Part shown: piece after piece, positions 28,687 through 41,117 of the stretch
How the letters are laid out: each line of letters opens with the position of its first letter
How positions within the stretch are numbered: the stretch's first letter is position 1
Origin: Nocardioides antri
GTDB lineage: Bacteria; Actinomycetota; Actinomycetes; Propionibacteriales; Nocardioidaceae
Direction: 5' to 3'
DNA length: 64,000 nucleotides
Assembly (NCBI RefSeq): GCF_008373765.1
Contig: NZ_VUJW01000001.1
Location: forward strand, 186,189 to 250,188
Notes under the pieces: model-generated
The model's database searches: none
What the model was told of the DNA's origin: nothing
What the model saw: only the letters and a program-made list of their open reading frames with translations
Position numbers and translations under genes: made by a program

Positions 28687-29280
28687 GTGCGCACATTCCC
28701 AGGATTGCCGACCAGTGTTGCCGCCGTCGTGCTGGCCCTGGTTCTCGGCGTGACCGGTTGCAGTGGTGGGGACGACGACGAGCCCGACGGTGACGGCAAG
28801 GGGGACGGCTCCTCGACGTCGACCGGGATCCCGTCGCGGGTGGAGGTCGGCGAGGTCGCCGGGAAGCTCGGCCGGAAGCCGGCGCGCGGCGTCGCGCGGG
28901 ACGTCGCCGCGGTCGTCGACCGCTGGATCGACGCGGCGTACGTCGGTGGCGACTACCCGCGCTCCGACTTCTCGGGGGCGTTCAGCGGGTTCACCGGCGA
29001 CGCGGCGAGGCTCGCAACCCGCCAGGCCGGCCTGATGAGCAACAAGGCGGTGGGCGGGAAGGTCGACGGCGTCACCGCGACCCGGCGGGTGGTGAGCGTC
29101 GACGTCCTGGCCCCCCAGGGCAGGCCAGCAGGCGCCACCGCGCACGTGAACCTGGTGATGGAGATCACGGGTGACGTCGAGCGCACCGAGCAGGTCCAAG
29201 GACGGCTGATGCTGGTCCGCGCCAAGAAGGGGTGGCGGATCTTCGGCTTCGACATCGCGCGCGGCGAGGTGAGGAAGTGA
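28687..29280 (+). CDS. Secreted lipoprotein of unknown function
   Basis: 197 residues from GTG 28687 with GAGGAG upstream. The signal peptide ends in a lipobox, LGVTGC, with the lipidated Cys at 25, followed by an acidic Gly/Asp/Ser linker to about residue 48. The rest is a mixed alpha/beta domain that recalls Mce-associated or NTF2-like secreted proteins (RWIDAAYVGG, WRIFGFDI). It overlaps the start of the LCP gene by one base, so the two probably act together at the cell envelope. Confidence 0.75.
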   Translation: MRTFPGLPTSVAAVVLALVLGVTGCSGGDDDEPDGDGKGDGSSTSTGIPSRVEVGEVAGKLGRKPARGVARDVAAVVDRWIDAAYVGGDYPRSDFSGAFSGFTGDAARLATRQAGLMSNKAVGGKVDGVTATRRVVSVDVLAPQGRPAGATAHVNLVMEITGDVERTEQVQGRLMLVRAKKGWRIFGFDIARGEVRK

Positions 29281-30182
29281 TGGTGGCCAGACGTTCCCTC
29301 CGCACCGGCCTGCTGGCCGTGGTGCTGGCGGTCGCGGCGTTCGTGGTGCCGAACAGCGGCGTGGCGCCGACGTACGTCACCCTGGTGAAGTTCGAGCACG
29401 CCGAGGGAGTGGACACCGACCCGGACGTCCTCTGGATCCTCGCGGTCGGCTCCGACGCCCGGCGCGGGCAGGACCCGCTGCGCAGCCGGGGCGACGCGCT
29501 GCAGCTGATCGGCATGGACACCCGGACCGGCGCCGCGACGTCGATCGGCATCCCCCGGGACAGTTGGGTGTCGATCCCGGGGCACGGCTCCAACCGCGTC
29601 AACGCGGCGCTGTACTTCGGCGGCCCGCAGCTGCTGGGCGAGACCGTCGCCGGCCTGATCGGGGTCGAGCCCGACTACGTCTTCGTCACCAGCTTCTGGG
29701 GGCTCGAGGCGATCGCCGAGGACGTCGGGCCGATCACCGTGAAGAACCCGCGGTTCTTCTCCGACTCCGACCTGAAGCCGAAGGGGTTCCAGGAGGGCAA
29801 GGTCGTGCTGCGCGGCTACAGCGTTGTGTCGTTCGGGCGGATCCGCAAGTCGCTCGCCGGCGGCGACTTCGACCGGTCCCGCAACCAGCAGCGGGTGCTG
29901 GAGGGGTTCCAGGCAAAGCTGGCCGCGAACGCCGACAAGCCGGGATGGATCGAGAACGGCGTGCTGTCGGTGATCGACAACGTCGACACCAACCTGCCCC
30001 CGGCCGAGCTCTTCCGGATCGCCCAGGCCATCGCGCAGGTCGACCCCAAGAAGATCAGCGGCTGCGTCGTGCCGGGCGGCATCGGCAACATCGGGGGAGC
30101 GAGCGTGGTCATCCCCAACACCAGCACTGCTCGGCGCTACGGCGACGACGCGCGCAAGGACGCGACGATCAAGAGCTGCTGA
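29280..30182 (+). CDS. LytR-CpsA-Psr (LCP) family protein
   Basis: 300 residues from ATG 29280 (TGATG overlap with the lipoprotein gene). One N-terminal signal anchor (about residues 9-25) leads to the LCP domain: WILAVGSDARRGQDP, RGDALQLIGMD, SIGIPRDSWVSIPGHGSNRVNAALYFGG (in pieces) and a later FDRSRNQQRVLEGF. LCP proteins transfer teichoic acids or other phosphate-linked polymers from lipid carriers to peptidoglycan outside the membrane. The coupled lipoprotein is a candidate partner. Confidence 0.88.
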   Translation: MVARRSLRTGLLAVVLAVAAFVVPNSGVAPTYVTLVKFEHAEGVDTDPDVLWILAVGSDARRGQDPLRSRGDALQLIGMDTRTGAATSIGIPRDSWVSIPGHGSNRVNAALYFGGPQLLGETVAGLIGVEPDYVFVTSFWGLEAIAEDVGPITVKNPRFFSDSDLKPKGFQEGKVVLRGYSVVSFGRIRKSLAGGDFDRSRNQQRVLEGFQAKLAANADKPGWIENGVLSVIDNVDTNLPPAELFRIAQAIAQVDPKKISGCVVPGGIGNIGGASVVIPNTSTARRYGDDARKDATIKSC

Positions 30183-30196
30183 TCGCAACCCCGTGG

Positions 30197-30272
30197 TGGC
30201 GCCTCCGGCAGGATTCGAACCTGCGGCACCTGGTACCGGAAACCAGTGCTCTATCCCCTGAGCTACGGAGGC
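30197..30272 (-). tRNA. tRNA-Arg (anticodon CCG)
   Basis: 76 nt on the minus strand with encoded CCA. Acceptor stem GCCTCCG/CGGAGGC with discriminator G, D-stem GCTC/GAGC, anticodon stem CTGGT/ACCAG around loop TTCCGGT (anticodon CCG, reading CGG), and T-stem GCAGG/CCTGC around TTCGAAT. It lies head to head with argS, whose product charges it. Confidence 0.96.
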
Positions 30273-30353
30273 ATCGCGTCGCCCGTCGGCCGGGCTGCGC
30301 GAAGTGGAACCTTACCGGGCCATATCCGTGCAAGAGAAACCGGAGGCCGCCGA

Positions 30354-30359
30354 TAGGCT
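30354..30359 (+). promoter_or_regulatory. -10 element for argS
   Basis: TAGGCT ends 6 bases before the GTG at 30366, implying a leaderless start for the argS-lysA-hom-thrC-thrB transcript. Confidence 0.5.
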
Positions 30360-30365
30360 TGCCGG

Positions 30366-32021
30366 GTGAATCCCGAGCAGCTCTCCACCACCATCGTCGG
30401 CGTCCTGTCGACGCTCGTCGACCAGGGTGCGTTGACCCTGGCCGACGGCGTCCCTGCTGAGGTGACGGTGGAGCGGCCGCGTCAGAAGGGTCACGGCGAC
30501 TACGCGACCAACGTCGCGCTGCAGCTGGCCAAGAAGGCGGGCATGAACCCGCGGGCGCTCGGCGAGCTGCTGGCGGCGAAGCTCCAGGAGGCCGACGGCA
30601 TCGGCGGCGTCGAGGTCGCCGGGCCGGGGTTCCTCAACATCACCGTCGAGGCGGGGGCACAGGGACAGCTGGCTGCCGACATCGTGGCGGCCGGCGCGGC
30701 GTACGGCTCCTCCAACGCGTTCGCCGGCGAGAAGATCAACCTCGAGTTCGTCTCCGCCAACCCCACCGGCCCGCTCCACCTCGGCGGCGTGCGCTGGGCG
30801 GCCGTCGGCGACGCGCTCGGCCGGATCTTCGAGATGACCGGCGCCGAGGTGACGCGGGAGTACTACTTCAACGACCACGGCGCCCAGATCGACCGGTTCG
30901 CCCGGTCGCTGCTGGCGAGCGCGAAGGGCGAGCCGGCGCCGGAGGACGGCTACGGCGGCCTGTACATCCACGAGATCGCGGCCGCGGTCGTCGCCGAGCG
31001 GCCCGACGTGATGTCGCTGCCCGAGGAGGACGCCCAGGAGGTCTTCCGCGCCGGCGGCGTCGACATGATGTTCGCCGAGATCAAGAGCTCGCTCCACGAG
31101 TTCGGGGTCGACTTCGACGTCTACTTCCACGAGGACGAGCTCCACAAGAGCGGTGCGGTGGAGCGTGCGGTCGCGCGGCTGCGCGAGCTCGGCAACATCT
31201 ACGAGAAGGAAGGCGCGCTCTGGCTCGCCACCGAGAAGTACGGCGACGACAAGGACCGCGTCGTCATCAAGTCCGACGGCAGGGGCGCCTACCTGTCGGG
31301 GGACCTCGCGTACTACCTCGACAAGCGGGAGCGCGGCTTCGACCGCTGCTTCATCATGCTCGGCGCCGACCACCACGGCTACGTCGGCCGGATGATGGCG
31401 ATGTGCGCTGCGTTCGGCGACGAGCCGCATGTCAACCTCGAGATCCTCATCGGCCAGATGGTCAACCTGCTCAAGAACGGCGAGCCGCTGCGGATGTCGA
31501 AGCGTGCCGGCACCGTCGTGACGATCGACGACCTCGTCGGCGCCATCGGGGTGGACGCCGCGCGCTATGCCTTGGCGCGCTACAGCACGGACAGCCCGAT
31601 CGACATCGACCTCGACCTCTGGGCGCGGGCGACCAACGACAACCCCGTCTTCACCGTGCAGTACGCCCATGCCCGCGTCTCGAGCCTGCTCCGCAACGCC
31701 GCCGAGATGGGCGTCGTGGCGGAGTCGCACCCCGAGCTCCTCACCCACGAGAAGGAGGGCGAGCTGCTGCGGGCGCTCGGCGAGCTGCCGCGCGTCGTCA
31801 AGGCCGCCGCCGAGCTGCGGGAGCCGCACCGGATCGCCCGCTACCTCGAGGAGCTGGCGGGGACCTACCACCGCTTCTACGACAACTGCCGGGTGCTGCC
31901 GAGGGGCGACGAGGAGGTCTCCGACCTCCATCGCGCTCGGCTGATGCTGGTCGAGGCGACCCGCACCGTCCTCGCCAACGGTCTCGGCCTGCTCGGCGTC
32001 AGCGCCCCGGAGCGGATGTAA
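30366..32021 (+). CDS. argS: Arginyl-tRNA synthetase
   Basis: 551 residues from GTG 30366. The N-terminal additional domain is followed by the class I core with [19 protein letters not shown] (the HIGH-type motif is HLGG), [22 protein letters not shown] and RMSKRAGTV (the KMSKS counterpart), and an all-helical anticodon-binding domain that ends near the C-terminus. It charges tRNA-Arg. The stop overlaps the lysA start (TAATG), joining translation to amino acid synthesis genes as in M. tuberculosis. Confidence 0.96.
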   Translation: MNPEQLSTTIVGVLSTLVDQGALTLADGVPAEVTVERPRQKGHGDYATNVALQLAKKAGMNPRALGELLAAKLQEADGIGGVEVAGPGFLNITVEAGAQGQLAADIVAAGAAYGSSNAFAGEKINLEFVSANPTGPLHLGGVRWAAVGDALGRIFEMTGAEVTREYYFNDHGAQIDRFARSLLASAKGEPAPEDGYGGLYIHEIAAAVVAERPDVMSLPEEDAQEVFRAGGVDMMFAEIKSSLHEFGVDFDVYFHEDELHKSGAVERAVARLRELGNIYEKEGALWLATEKYGDDKDRVVIKSDGRGAYLSGDLAYYLDKRERGFDRCFIMLGADHHGYVGRMMAMCAAFGDEPHVNLEILIGQMVNLLKNGEPLRMSKRAGTVVTIDDLVGAIGVDAARYALARYSTDSPIDIDLDLWARATNDNPVFTVQYAHARVSSLLRNAAEMGVVAESHPELLTHEKEGELLRALGELPRVVKAAAELREPHRIARYLEELAGTYHRFYDNCRVLPRGDEEVSDLHRARLMLVEATRTVLANGLGLLGVSAPERM

Positions 32022-33415
32022 TGACCCACGAAGCCGGCTGGGCGCACGCGCCCGGCGCCCTCCGCGGGCCGTCCTGGCTGCGGGAGCCGCGCGACGTCAA
32101 CGCGCTGGTCCCGCTGCTGTGGTCGAGCACCGCCCACAAGACCGACGCGGGCGACCTGGTCATCGGGGGAGTGCCGGTGCCCGACCTCGTCGCCGAGCAC
32201 AACACCCCGGCGTACGTCCTCGACGAGGTGGACTTCCGGGCCCGGGCGCGGGCGTTCCGCGACGCGTTCGCCGGGTGGGACGTCTACTACGCCGGCAAGG
32301 CGTTCCTCTGCACGGCGGTCGCCCGCTGGATCGCGGAGGAGGGCCTCTGCCTCGACGTCTGCTCGGCGGGCGAGCTGACCGTGGCGTTGCGCGCCGGCTT
32401 CGACCCTGCGCGGATCGGCTACCACGGCAACAACAAGTCTGTCGCCGAGCTTCGGCGCGCGGTCGCCGAGGGGGTCGGGCGGATCATCGTCGACTCCTTC
32501 CAGGAGGTCGACCGGATCGCGATGGTCACGGCCGACACGGGTATGACGGCGCGGGTGATGGTGCGCGTCACCGCCGGCGTCGAGGCGCACACCCACGAGT
32601 ACATCGCCACCGCCCACGAGGACCAGAAGTTCGGGTTCTCGATCACCAGCGGCGACGCCTTCGAGGCCGTACGCCGCCTGCAGGACGCTCCCGGCGTCGA
32701 GCTGCTCGGGCTCCACTCCCACATCGGCAGCCAGATCTTCGACTCCTCCGGGTTCGAGGTGGCGGCCCGCCGGGTGCTCGCCCTCCACCACCGGGTGTCC
32801 GACGAGCTCGGCGTGACGATGCCGGAGATGGACCTCGGCGGTGGCTTCGGCATCGCCTACACGACCCAGGATGATCCAGCCGACCCGTCCCAATTGGCGA
32901 CCGAGATGGGCAAGATCGTCGAGCACGAGTGCCGCGCCCTCGGCGTCGAGGAGCCCCGGCTCTCGATCGAGCCCGGCCGTGCGATCGTCGGCCCGGCGAT
33001 GGCGACCGTCTACACCGTCGGCACGGTGAAGCCGGTGGCGCTCGACGCGGGCGCCGTCCGGACCTACGTGAGCGTCGACGGCGGCATGAGCGACAACATC
33101 CGCACGGCCCTCTACGACGCCGACTACTCCTGCACTCTCGCCGGCCGCCGCTCCGAGGCCACGCCGGTGCTCGCCCGCGTGGTCGGCAAGCACTGCGAGG
33201 CCGGCGACATCGTGGTGCGCGACGAGTTCCTACCGGGCGACGTCGCCCCAGGCGACCTGGTGGCGGTGCCCGGTACGGGTGCCTACTGCCGGTCGATGTC
33301 CTCCAACTACAACCACGCGCTGAGGCCCCCGGTGATCGCGGTACGGGACGGCGTCGCGCGCGTCGTCGTACGGCGGGAGACTGATGACGACCTGTTGGCG
33401 ACGGATGTCGGGTGA
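32021..33415 (+). CDS. lysA: Diaminopimelate decarboxylase
   Basis: 464 residues from ATG 32021. PLP-dependent alanine-racemase-fold enzyme that turns meso-diaminopimelate into lysine. The PLP Lys is in VYYAGKAFLC, with HSHIGSQIF, DLGGGFGIAY and EPGRAIVGPA for cofactor and substrate binding and a CEAGDIV segment for the second-subunit Cys. It overlaps both neighbours. A longer frame that reads back into argS is a shadow. Confidence 0.95.
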   Translation: MTHEAGWAHAPGALRGPSWLREPRDVNALVPLLWSSTAHKTDAGDLVIGGVPVPDLVAEHNTPAYVLDEVDFRARARAFRDAFAGWDVYYAGKAFLCTAVARWIAEEGLCLDVCSAGELTVALRAGFDPARIGYHGNNKSVAELRRAVAEGVGRIIVDSFQEVDRIAMVTADTGMTARVMVRVTAGVEAHTHEYIATAHEDQKFGFSITSGDAFEAVRRLQDAPGVELLGLHSHIGSQIFDSSGFEVAARRVLALHHRVSDELGVTMPEMDLGGGFGIAYTTQDDPADPSQLATEMGKIVEHECRALGVEEPRLSIEPGRAIVGPAMATVYTVGTVKPVALDAGAVRTYVSVDGGMSDNIRTALYDADYSCTLAGRRSEATPVLARVVGKHCEAGDIVVRDEFLPGDVAPGDLVAVPGTGAYCRSMSSNYNHALRPPVIAVRDGVARVVVRRETDDDLLATDVG

Positions 33416-34746
33416 GTGCTGTGAATACCGTGCAACGGGAGGGTGACAAGCCCCTCAAGGTGGCGGTGCTCGGCTGTGGCGTCGTCGGCTCGCAGGTGGT
33501 GCGGCTGCTCCACGAGCAGTCCGGCGACCTCGCGGCCCGGGTCGGTGCGCCGGTCGAGCTCGCCGGCGTCGCCGTACGCCGGCTCGACGCGCCGCGCGAC
33601 GTCGACGTCCCCACCGGCCTGCTGACCACGGACGCGCTCGGGCTGGTGACGCGCGACGACGTGGACGTCGTGGTCGAGGTCATCGGCGGCGTCGAGCCCG
33701 CGCGGTCGCTGATCCTCGCCGCGCTCGAGAACGGCGCCTCGGTCGTCACCGCCAACAAGGCCCTCCTCGCCGAGGACGGCCCGACGCTCTACGAGGCCGC
33801 CGAGAAGGCCGGCCGCGACCTCTACTACGAGGCCGCCGTCGCCGGGGCGATCCCGATCCTGCGGCCGCTGCGCGAGTCGCTCGCCGGCGACAAGGTGACC
33901 CGGGTGCTCGGCATCGTCAACGGCACCACGAACTTCATCCTCGACAAGATGGACACCCAGGGGTCCGGCTTCGAGGAGGCCCTCGAGGAGGCCCAGGCCC
34001 TCGGCTACGCCGAGGCCGACCCGACCGCCGACGTCGAGGGCTTCGACGCGGCCGCGAAGGCCGCGATCCTGGCCAGCCTGGCGTTCCACTCCCGCGTCAC
34101 CGCCGCCGACGTCCACCGCGAGGGCATCAGCGACGTCACGTCCGGCGACGTCCGCTCGGCCGCCGACATGGGCTGCGTCGTGAAGCTCCTCGCGATCGCC
34201 GAGCTCAACACGTCCGACTCGGGCGAGGAAGCGGTGAGCGTGCGCGTCCACCCCGCGATGATCCCGAGGGAGCATCCGCTGGCGAGCGTGCGCGAGGCCT
34301 ACAACGCGGTGTTCGTCGAGTCCGAGGCCGCCGGCCAGCTGATGTTCTACGGTCCCGGCGCTGGCGGCGCACCGACGGCGAGCGCCGTCCTCGGCGACCT
34401 CGTCACGGTCGCGCGCAACCACCGGCAGGGCACGCGCGGCGTGGGCGAGTCGGCCTACGCCGACCGGGCGGTGCTGCCGATGGGGGAGACCCGCACCCGC
34501 TACCACGTCGCCATCGACGTTGACGACCGCGCCGGTGTCCTCGCTGCCGTCGCGACCGCGTTCGCGACCCACGAGGTCTCGATCCAGACGGTCCGGCAGG
34601 AGGGTCGGGGCGACGACGCCCAGCTCGTCGTCGTGTCGCACGAGGCGACCGACGCCCAGCTGTCGGCGACCGTGGCCGAGCTGCGCGAGATGGACATCGT
34701 GCGCGACGTGACCTCGGTGATGAGGGTGGAAGGGACCGACGAGTGA
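33412..34746 (+). CDS. hom: Homoserine dehydrogenase
   Basis: 444 residues from GTG 33412 (GTGA overlap with lysA; a GTG three codons later is an alternative). It reduces aspartate semialdehyde to homoserine. The NAD(P)-binding motif is [13 protein letters not shown], the signature [11 protein letters not shown] lies near residue 165, and the catalytic Lys lies in the [20 protein letters not shown] region. A C-terminal ACT domain (about residues 360-440) suggests feedback control by threonine. It overlaps thrC by 4 bases. Confidence 0.95.
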   Translation: MSAVNTVQREGDKPLKVAVLGCGVVGSQVVRLLHEQSGDLAARVGAPVELAGVAVRRLDAPRDVDVPTGLLTTDALGLVTRDDVDVVVEVIGGVEPARSLILAALENGASVVTANKALLAEDGPTLYEAAEKAGRDLYYEAAVAGAIPILRPLRESLAGDKVTRVLGIVNGTTNFILDKMDTQGSGFEEALEEAQALGYAEADPTADVEGFDAAAKAAILASLAFHSRVTAADVHREGISDVTSGDVRSAADMGCVVKLLAIAELNTSDSGEEAVSVRVHPAMIPREHPLASVREAYNAVFVESEAAGQLMFYGPGAGGAPTASAVLGDLVTVARNHRQGTRGVGESAYADRAVLPMGETRTRYHVAIDVDDRAGVLAAVATAFATHEVSIQTVRQEGRGDDAQLVVVSHEATDAQLSATVAELREMDIVRDVTSVMRVEGTDE

Positions 34747-35861
34747 CCGGCCTGACGAGCACCAGCGGCGCCGCCGACCTGGCAGTGCGGACGCGCCAGT
34801 GGCGGGGCGTGATCGAGGAGTACCGCGACCTTCTCGACATCCCGGCCGACACACCCGCCGTCACCCTCCGCGAGGGCGGAACGCCCCTCGTGCACTCGGA
34901 GTGGCTATCGGGGCTCACGGGTGCGCAGGTGCACCTCAAGGTCGAGGGCGACAACCCGACCGGGTCGTTCAAGGATCGCGGGATGACTGCTGCGATCTCC
35001 GTCGCGAAGCACGAGGGCGCCGAGGCGGTGGTCTGCGCATCGACCGGCAACACGTCGGCCTCGATGGCCGCGTACGCCGCGAAGGCCGGCCTCAACCCGC
35101 TCGTGCTCGTGCCCGAGGGCAAGATCGCGGCCGGCAAGATGGCGCAGGCCATCCTGCACGGCGCGCAGGTGATCATGGTCAAGGGTAACTTCGACGACTG
35201 CCTGCGGCTCGCGAAAGAGCTCGCGGCGTCGTACCCCGTCGCCCTGGTCAACTCGGTCAACCCGGTCCGGCTCGAGGGCCAGAAGACGGCGGCGTTCGAG
35301 ATCGCCGACTTCATCGGCGACGCCCCCGACTACCACCTGCTGCCGGTCGGCAACGCCGGCAACATCTCGGCCTACTGGCTCGGCTACCGGCAGTACGCCG
35401 ACCTCGGCCGGACCACCCGCAAGCCGGTGATGCGCGGCTTCCAGGCGGCGGGCGCCAGCCCGCTGGTGACCGGCGAGCCGTTCCCGCACCCGGAGACCCG
35501 GGCGACCGCGATCCGGATCGGCAACCCCGCCTCGTGGAAGCTCGCCGAGACGGCCGCGGCCGAGTCCGGCGGACGGTTCGCGTCGGTGTCCGACGACCGG
35601 ATCCTCTCCGCCCAGCGTGAGCTCGCCCGCCAGGACGGCGTGTTCGTCGAGCCCGCCAGCGCGGCCGGCGTCGCGGGCCTGCTGCAGGAGCTCGAGCAGG
35701 GAGAGACGTACGACGGCGCGACCGTCGTGGTCACGGTCACCGGGCACGGGCTGAAGGACACGGCGACCGCGCTGGAGGGCTTCACCGAGGCCGGCGGAGC
35801 GATCGTGGACGACGTCGTCGTGCCGGAGGTCGCCGCGGTCGCCGAGGCTGCCGGACTGTGA
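34743..35861 (+). CDS. thrC: Threonine synthase
   Basis: 372 residues from GTG 34743. A fold-type II PLP enzyme: the Schiff-base Lys is in [12 protein letters not shown] (about residue 75), the phosphate-binding loop is [12 protein letters not shown], and [19 protein letters not shown] binds the substrate. It converts O-phosphohomoserine to threonine, the step after ThrB, whose gene overlaps its end. Length is that of the short actinobacterial/plant-like form. Confidence 0.95.
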   Translation: MTGLTSTSGAADLAVRTRQWRGVIEEYRDLLDIPADTPAVTLREGGTPLVHSEWLSGLTGAQVHLKVEGDNPTGSFKDRGMTAAISVAKHEGAEAVVCASTGNTSASMAAYAAKAGLNPLVLVPEGKIAAGKMAQAILHGAQVIMVKGNFDDCLRLAKELAASYPVALVNSVNPVRLEGQKTAAFEIADFIGDAPDYHLLPVGNAGNISAYWLGYRQYADLGRTTRKPVMRGFQAAGASPLVTGEPFPHPETRATAIRIGNPASWKLAETAAAESGGRFASVSDDRILSAQRELARQDGVFVEPASAAGVAGLLQELEQGETYDGATVVVTVTGHGLKDTATALEGFTEAGGAIVDDVVVPEVAAVAEAAGL

Positions 35862-36754
35862 CGACGTTCGCCACCGGCGCGGTGCGGGTCTCCGTGCCGG
35901 CCACCTCGGCCAACCTCGGTCCCGGCTTCGACGCGCTCGGGCTCGCGCTCGACCTGCGGGACCGGCTCGAGGCGGAGGTGATCGGGAGCGGTCTCGTCGT
36001 CGAGGTCGACGGGGTCGGCAGCGACGACGTACCCCTGGACGAGCGGCACCTCGTCGTCCGGGCGATGCGGGCCGCGTTCGACGAGCTCGGCGTGCAGCCG
36101 CCCGGCCTCCGGCTCAGCTGCGTCAACGTCATCCCGCACGCCCGCGGCCTCGGCTCGTCGTCGGCCGCGATCGTCGCCGGCGTCTGGCTGGCGCGAGAGC
36201 TCGTCGCCGGCGGTCGGCTGCTGCTCGGCGACGAGGGACTGCTCGACCTCGCGGCCCGGATCGAGGGCCACCCCGACAACGTCGCGCCTGCCCTGCTCGG
36301 CGGGTTCGTGATCGCCGGCCAGGACCCCGACGGCACCTTCTACGCCGTGCCGTCCGAGGTCGACCCGCGCATCGACGCCGTCGTCTTCGTCCCGCCCGAG
36401 GCGGTCTCCACCGAGATGGCGCGCGGCCTGCTCCCGAAGGAGGTGCCACACGCCGACGCGGCGGCCAACGCCGGCCGGGCGGCCCTGCTGGTCGCCGCCC
36501 TCGGCGGCCGGCCGGAGGAGCTGTGGCGCGCCACCGCCGACCGGCTCCACCAGGAGTACCGCCGACCGGCGATGCCGGCCAGCCTCGACCTCGTCGACGC
36601 GCTGCGCGCGGACCGGGTGCCCGCCATCGTCTCCGGCGCGGGACCGACGGTCCTCGCGTTCACCGACACCACCGACGGGCTGCTCGCGCGTTGCCCCGAG
36701 GGATGGACCGCGCTGCAGCTCGGGATCGACTCGCGCGGTGCCGTCGCCTGGTGA
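35858..36754 (+). CDS. thrB: Homoserine kinase
   Basis: 298 residues from GTG 35858. GHMP kinase family: [20 protein letters not shown] at the N-terminus, the ATP loop [16 protein letters not shown] near residue 93, and the C-terminal [13 protein letters not shown]. It phosphorylates homoserine for threonine synthase. It closes the lysA-hom-thrC-thrB coupled series, in which each start overlaps the previous stop. Confidence 0.95.
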   Translation: MTTFATGAVRVSVPATSANLGPGFDALGLALDLRDRLEAEVIGSGLVVEVDGVGSDDVPLDERHLVVRAMRAAFDELGVQPPGLRLSCVNVIPHARGLGSSSAAIVAGVWLARELVAGGRLLLGDEGLLDLAARIEGHPDNVAPALLGGFVIAGQDPDGTFYAVPSEVDPRIDAVVFVPPEAVSTEMARGLLPKEVPHADAAANAGRAALLVAALGGRPEELWRATADRLHQEYRRPAMPASLDLVDALRADRVPAIVSGAGPTVLAFTDTTDGLLARCPEGWTALQLGIDSRGAVAW

Positions 36755-36951
36755 TGTCCGCCACACGACGATGCGGTGGTACATTGACCGTGCGTCGTAG
36801 GTACTCGACCACTCGGTTCTCGGCGCCGCGCGTTCATCGCGCGAATCTCCTTCCTCGCCCCGGCCGGCTTCTGCCCGCCTGAGGAAGAACTGACCAATGC
36901 CCTCCCTCCTCCGCGGAGCGGAGCGGCCGTATTACGTGGGAAGGACCTCAC
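36755..36951 (+). other. rho leader region
   Basis: 197 bases without a supported gene between thrB and rho. It holds TTGACC at 36784-36789 and TACATT at 36780-36785, neither with a clear partner, a CTCCGCGGAG palindrome near 36909-36918, and GGAAGGA before the rho GTG. Long rho leaders are often used for autoregulation by premature termination; that is an analogy only. Confidence 0.3.
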
Positions 36952-38772
<1,821 letters not shown>

Positions 38773-38805
38773 CCCGCGGAATAGGCACGCGCTCCCCAGC
38801 GCTCC

Positions 38806-38811
38806 TACACT
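38806..38811 (+). promoter_or_regulatory. Possible -10 element for rpmE
   Basis: TACACT lies 67 bases before the rpmE ATG in the 106-base gap after rho, which would give a leader of about 60 bases. No good -35 is visible at 17 bases. Confidence 0.25.
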
Positions 38812-38878
38812 GATCCGTCGGCACCGGTTCACGTCTGCACGAGGCGGACGACCCGGCGCCTCGAGAGATGAGGACACC

Positions 38879-39094
38879 ATGAAGAAGGACATCCACCCCG
38901 ACTACGTCGTGACCGAGGTGACCTGCACCTGCGGCAGCACCTTCACGACCCGCAGCACCGCGACCTCCGGCACCATCCACGCCGACGTGTGCTCGCAGTG
39001 CCACCCGTTCTACACCGGCAAGCAGAAGATCCTCGACACCGGCGGCCGCGTCGCCCGGTTCGAGGCCCGCTACGCCAAGGCTGCCAAGAAGTAG
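38879..39094 (+). CDS. rpmE: Ribosomal protein L31 (zinc-binding form)
   Basis: 71 residues. The CTC pair (residues 16 and 18) and the CSQC pair (about residues 38 and 41) form the zinc ribbon of the C+ type, and [17 protein letters not shown] is the family signature. C+ forms are usually the zinc-replete version replaced by a Cys-free paralogue when zinc is scarce. GAGG precedes the ATG. A strong terminator follows. Confidence 0.95.
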   Translation: MKKDIHPDYVVTEVTCTCGSTFTTRSTATSGTIHADVCSQCHPFYTGKQKILDTGGRVARFEARYAKAAKK

Positions 39095-39101
39095 CTGCCT
39101 T

Positions 39102-39149
39102 CGAGCGCCGACCTTCCCGCTCCGCGGGTCGGTCGGCGCTCGTCATTTT
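39102..39149 (+). terminator. Rho-independent-type terminator after rpmE
   Basis: A perfect 12-bp stem, CGAGCGCCGACC (39102-39113) with GGTCGGCGCTCG (39131-39142), encloses a 17-base loop containing a small CCCGC/GCGGG hairpin. TCATTTTG follows as a short T-rich tail. It separates rpmE from prfA. Confidence 0.8.
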
Positions 39150-39176
39150 GCTGGGGACGTCGACGAAGGGGACATC

Positions 39177-40256
39177 GTGTTCGAAGCCGTGGAGGGCATG
39201 CTCGCCGAGCACGCCGAGCTCGAGGGCCGGCTCGGGCTGCCCGAGACCCACGCCGACGCGCGGCTGGCCCGCACGCTGAACCGCCGCTACGCCGAGCTCG
39301 GCACGATCATCAGCGTCTGGCGCGAGTGGCAGCAGTACGGCGACGACGCCGGTGCCGCGCAGGAGCTGGCCGCCGACGACCCGGCGTTCGCCGAGGAGGT
39401 CACCGAGCTGCGCAAGCGGCAGGAGGAGGCCGCCGAGCGGCTCCGCCGGCTGCTGGTGCCGCGGGACCCCGTCGACGACAAGGACGCGATCCTCGAGGTG
39501 AAGTCGGGGGAGGGCGGCGAGGAGAGCGCGCTCTTCGCCGGCGACCTGCTCCGGATGTACACCCGCTACGCCGAGCAGCGCGGCTGGAAGGTCGAGGTGC
39601 TCGATGCGGCCGAGTCCGACCTCGGCGGCTACAAGTCGGTGACCGTCGCGGTGAAGGGCGGGTCCGCTGCGAGCACGGGGCCCGGCCAGGCGCCGTACGG
39701 CCTGCTCAAGTACGAAGGCGGCGTCCACCGCGTCCAGCGGGTCCCGGTGACGGAGTCGCAGGGCCGGATCCACACCAGTGCCGCCGGCGTGCTCGTCGTG
39801 CCCGAGGCGGAGGCCGTCGACGTCGAGATCCACGACAGCGACCTGCGGATCGACGTGTTCCGCAGCAGCGGGCCGGGCGGCCAGAGCGTCAACACGACCG
39901 ACTCCGCGGTCCGGATCACGCATGTGCCGACCGGCATCGTCGTCAGCTGCCAGAACGAGAAGAGCCAGCTGCAGAACAAGGAGCAGGCGCTCCGCATCCT
40001 GCGGGCCCGGCTGCTCGCGGCCGCCCAGGAGGCCGCGGACGCCGAGGCCAGTGAGGCGCGCCGCAGCCAGGTCCGCACGGTCGACCGGTCCGAACGGATC
40101 CGCACCTACAACTACGCCGAGAACCGGATCGCGGACCACCGCACCGGCTACAAGGCCTACAACCTCGACCAGGTGCTCGACGGCGACCTCCAGCCGGTGC
40201 TCGACTCCTGTGCCGAGGCCGACATGGCAGGGCGGCTCGAGGCGCTCGAGCAGTGA
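39177..40256 (+). CDS. prfA: Peptide chain release factor 1
   Basis: 359 residues from GTG 39177 with AAGGGG upstream. It reads UAA and UAG stops and triggers peptide release through the GGQ motif in [15 protein letters not shown] (about residue 235). The coiled N-terminal domain and the [18 protein letters not shown] block are typical; the Gln of GGQ is methylated by PrmC, encoded by the next gene, whose start overlaps the prfA stop. Confidence 0.95.
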   Translation: MFEAVEGMLAEHAELEGRLGLPETHADARLARTLNRRYAELGTIISVWREWQQYGDDAGAAQELAADDPAFAEEVTELRKRQEEAAERLRRLLVPRDPVDDKDAILEVKSGEGGEESALFAGDLLRMYTRYAEQRGWKVEVLDAAESDLGGYKSVTVAVKGGSAASTGPGQAPYGLLKYEGGVHRVQRVPVTESQGRIHTSAAGVLVVPEAEAVDVEIHDSDLRIDVFRSSGPGGQSVNTTDSAVRITHVPTGIVVSCQNEKSQLQNKEQALRILRARLLAAAQEAADAEASEARRSQVRTVDRSERIRTYNYAENRIADHRTGYKAYNLDQVLDGDLQPVLDSCAEADMAGRLEALEQ

Positions 40257-41113
40257 CCCCACGCGAGGCGATCGCGGGCGCGGTCGAGCGGCTGCGGGAC
40301 GCAGGTGTCGCGAGCCCCGAGCACGACGCCGCGGCACTGCTCGCCCACGTCCTCGGCATGCCCCGGGGCCGGCTGACGTTGGTCGACAGCGTGCCCGAGC
40401 CGGCTGCCGTGGAGTTCGAAGGTCTGGTCCAGCGGCGGGCGTCCCGCGAGCCGCTCCAGCACCTCACCGGCCTGGCGGCCTTCCGGCACGTCGAGCTCGC
40501 CGTCGGGCCCGGGGTGTTCGTGCCCCGTCCCGAGACCGAGCTGCTGGCCGGATGGGCCGTCGAGCAGGCGCAGGCGCTCGCGGCGCCGGTCGTCGTCGAC
40601 CTGTGCACGGGGTCCGGGGCCATCGCCCGGGCGGTCAGGGACGAGTGCCCCGAGGCCGAGGTGCACGCCGTCGAGCTCGGCGACGACGCGTTCCGGTGGG
40701 CCCAGGTCAATCTCTCCGGCTGCGACGTCGACCTGAGGCACGGCGACTTCGCGACGGCCTTCGACGACCTTCTCGGCACCGTCGACGTCGTGGTCAGCAA
40801 CCCGCCGTACATCCCGCTCGAGGCCTGGGAGTCGGTCGCCCGTGAGGCCCGCGACCACGACCCGCACCTCGCGCTCTTCTCGGGTGCCGACGGCCTCGAC
40901 GCGATCCGGGGGATCGCGGACCGCGCAGCCGCCCTGCTCCGTCCCGGCGGCGTGGTCGGGGTCGAGCACGCCGATGTGCAGGGGGAGTCGGCGCCCGCCG
41001 TGTTCGTCGCGCAGGGGAGCTGGGAGGAGGTCCGCGACCACCGCGACCTCAACGACCGGCCGCGGTTCGTCACGGCGCGCCGGACGGTTCGTGGCGCGGA
41101 GAACCCGGAGTGA
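40253..41113 (+). CDS. prmC: Release factor glutamine methyltransferase
   Basis: 286 residues from GTG 40253 (GTGA overlap with prfA). The SAM-binding domain has [16 protein letters not shown], and the substrate-Gln pocket motif [10 protein letters not shown] lies near residue 183. It methylates the GGQ glutamine of release factors, which raises termination efficiency. Length and position match HemK/PrmC of actinomycetes. Confidence 0.93.
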   Translation: MTPREAIAGAVERLRDAGVASPEHDAAALLAHVLGMPRGRLTLVDSVPEPAAVEFEGLVQRRASREPLQHLTGLAAFRHVELAVGPGVFVPRPETELLAGWAVEQAQALAAPVVVDLCTGSGAIARAVRDECPEAEVHAVELGDDAFRWAQVNLSGCDVDLRHGDFATAFDDLLGTVDVVVSNPPYIPLEAWESVAREARDHDPHLALFSGADGLDAIRGIADRAAALLRPGGVVGVEHADVQGESAPAVFVAQGSWEEVRDHRDLNDRPRFVTARRTVRGAENPE

Positions 41114-41117
41114 CAGG

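Noticed and set aside
36784-36812. TTGACC as a rho promoter
   Set aside because: No acceptable -10 hexamer occurs 16-19 bases downstream, so I did not call a promoter.
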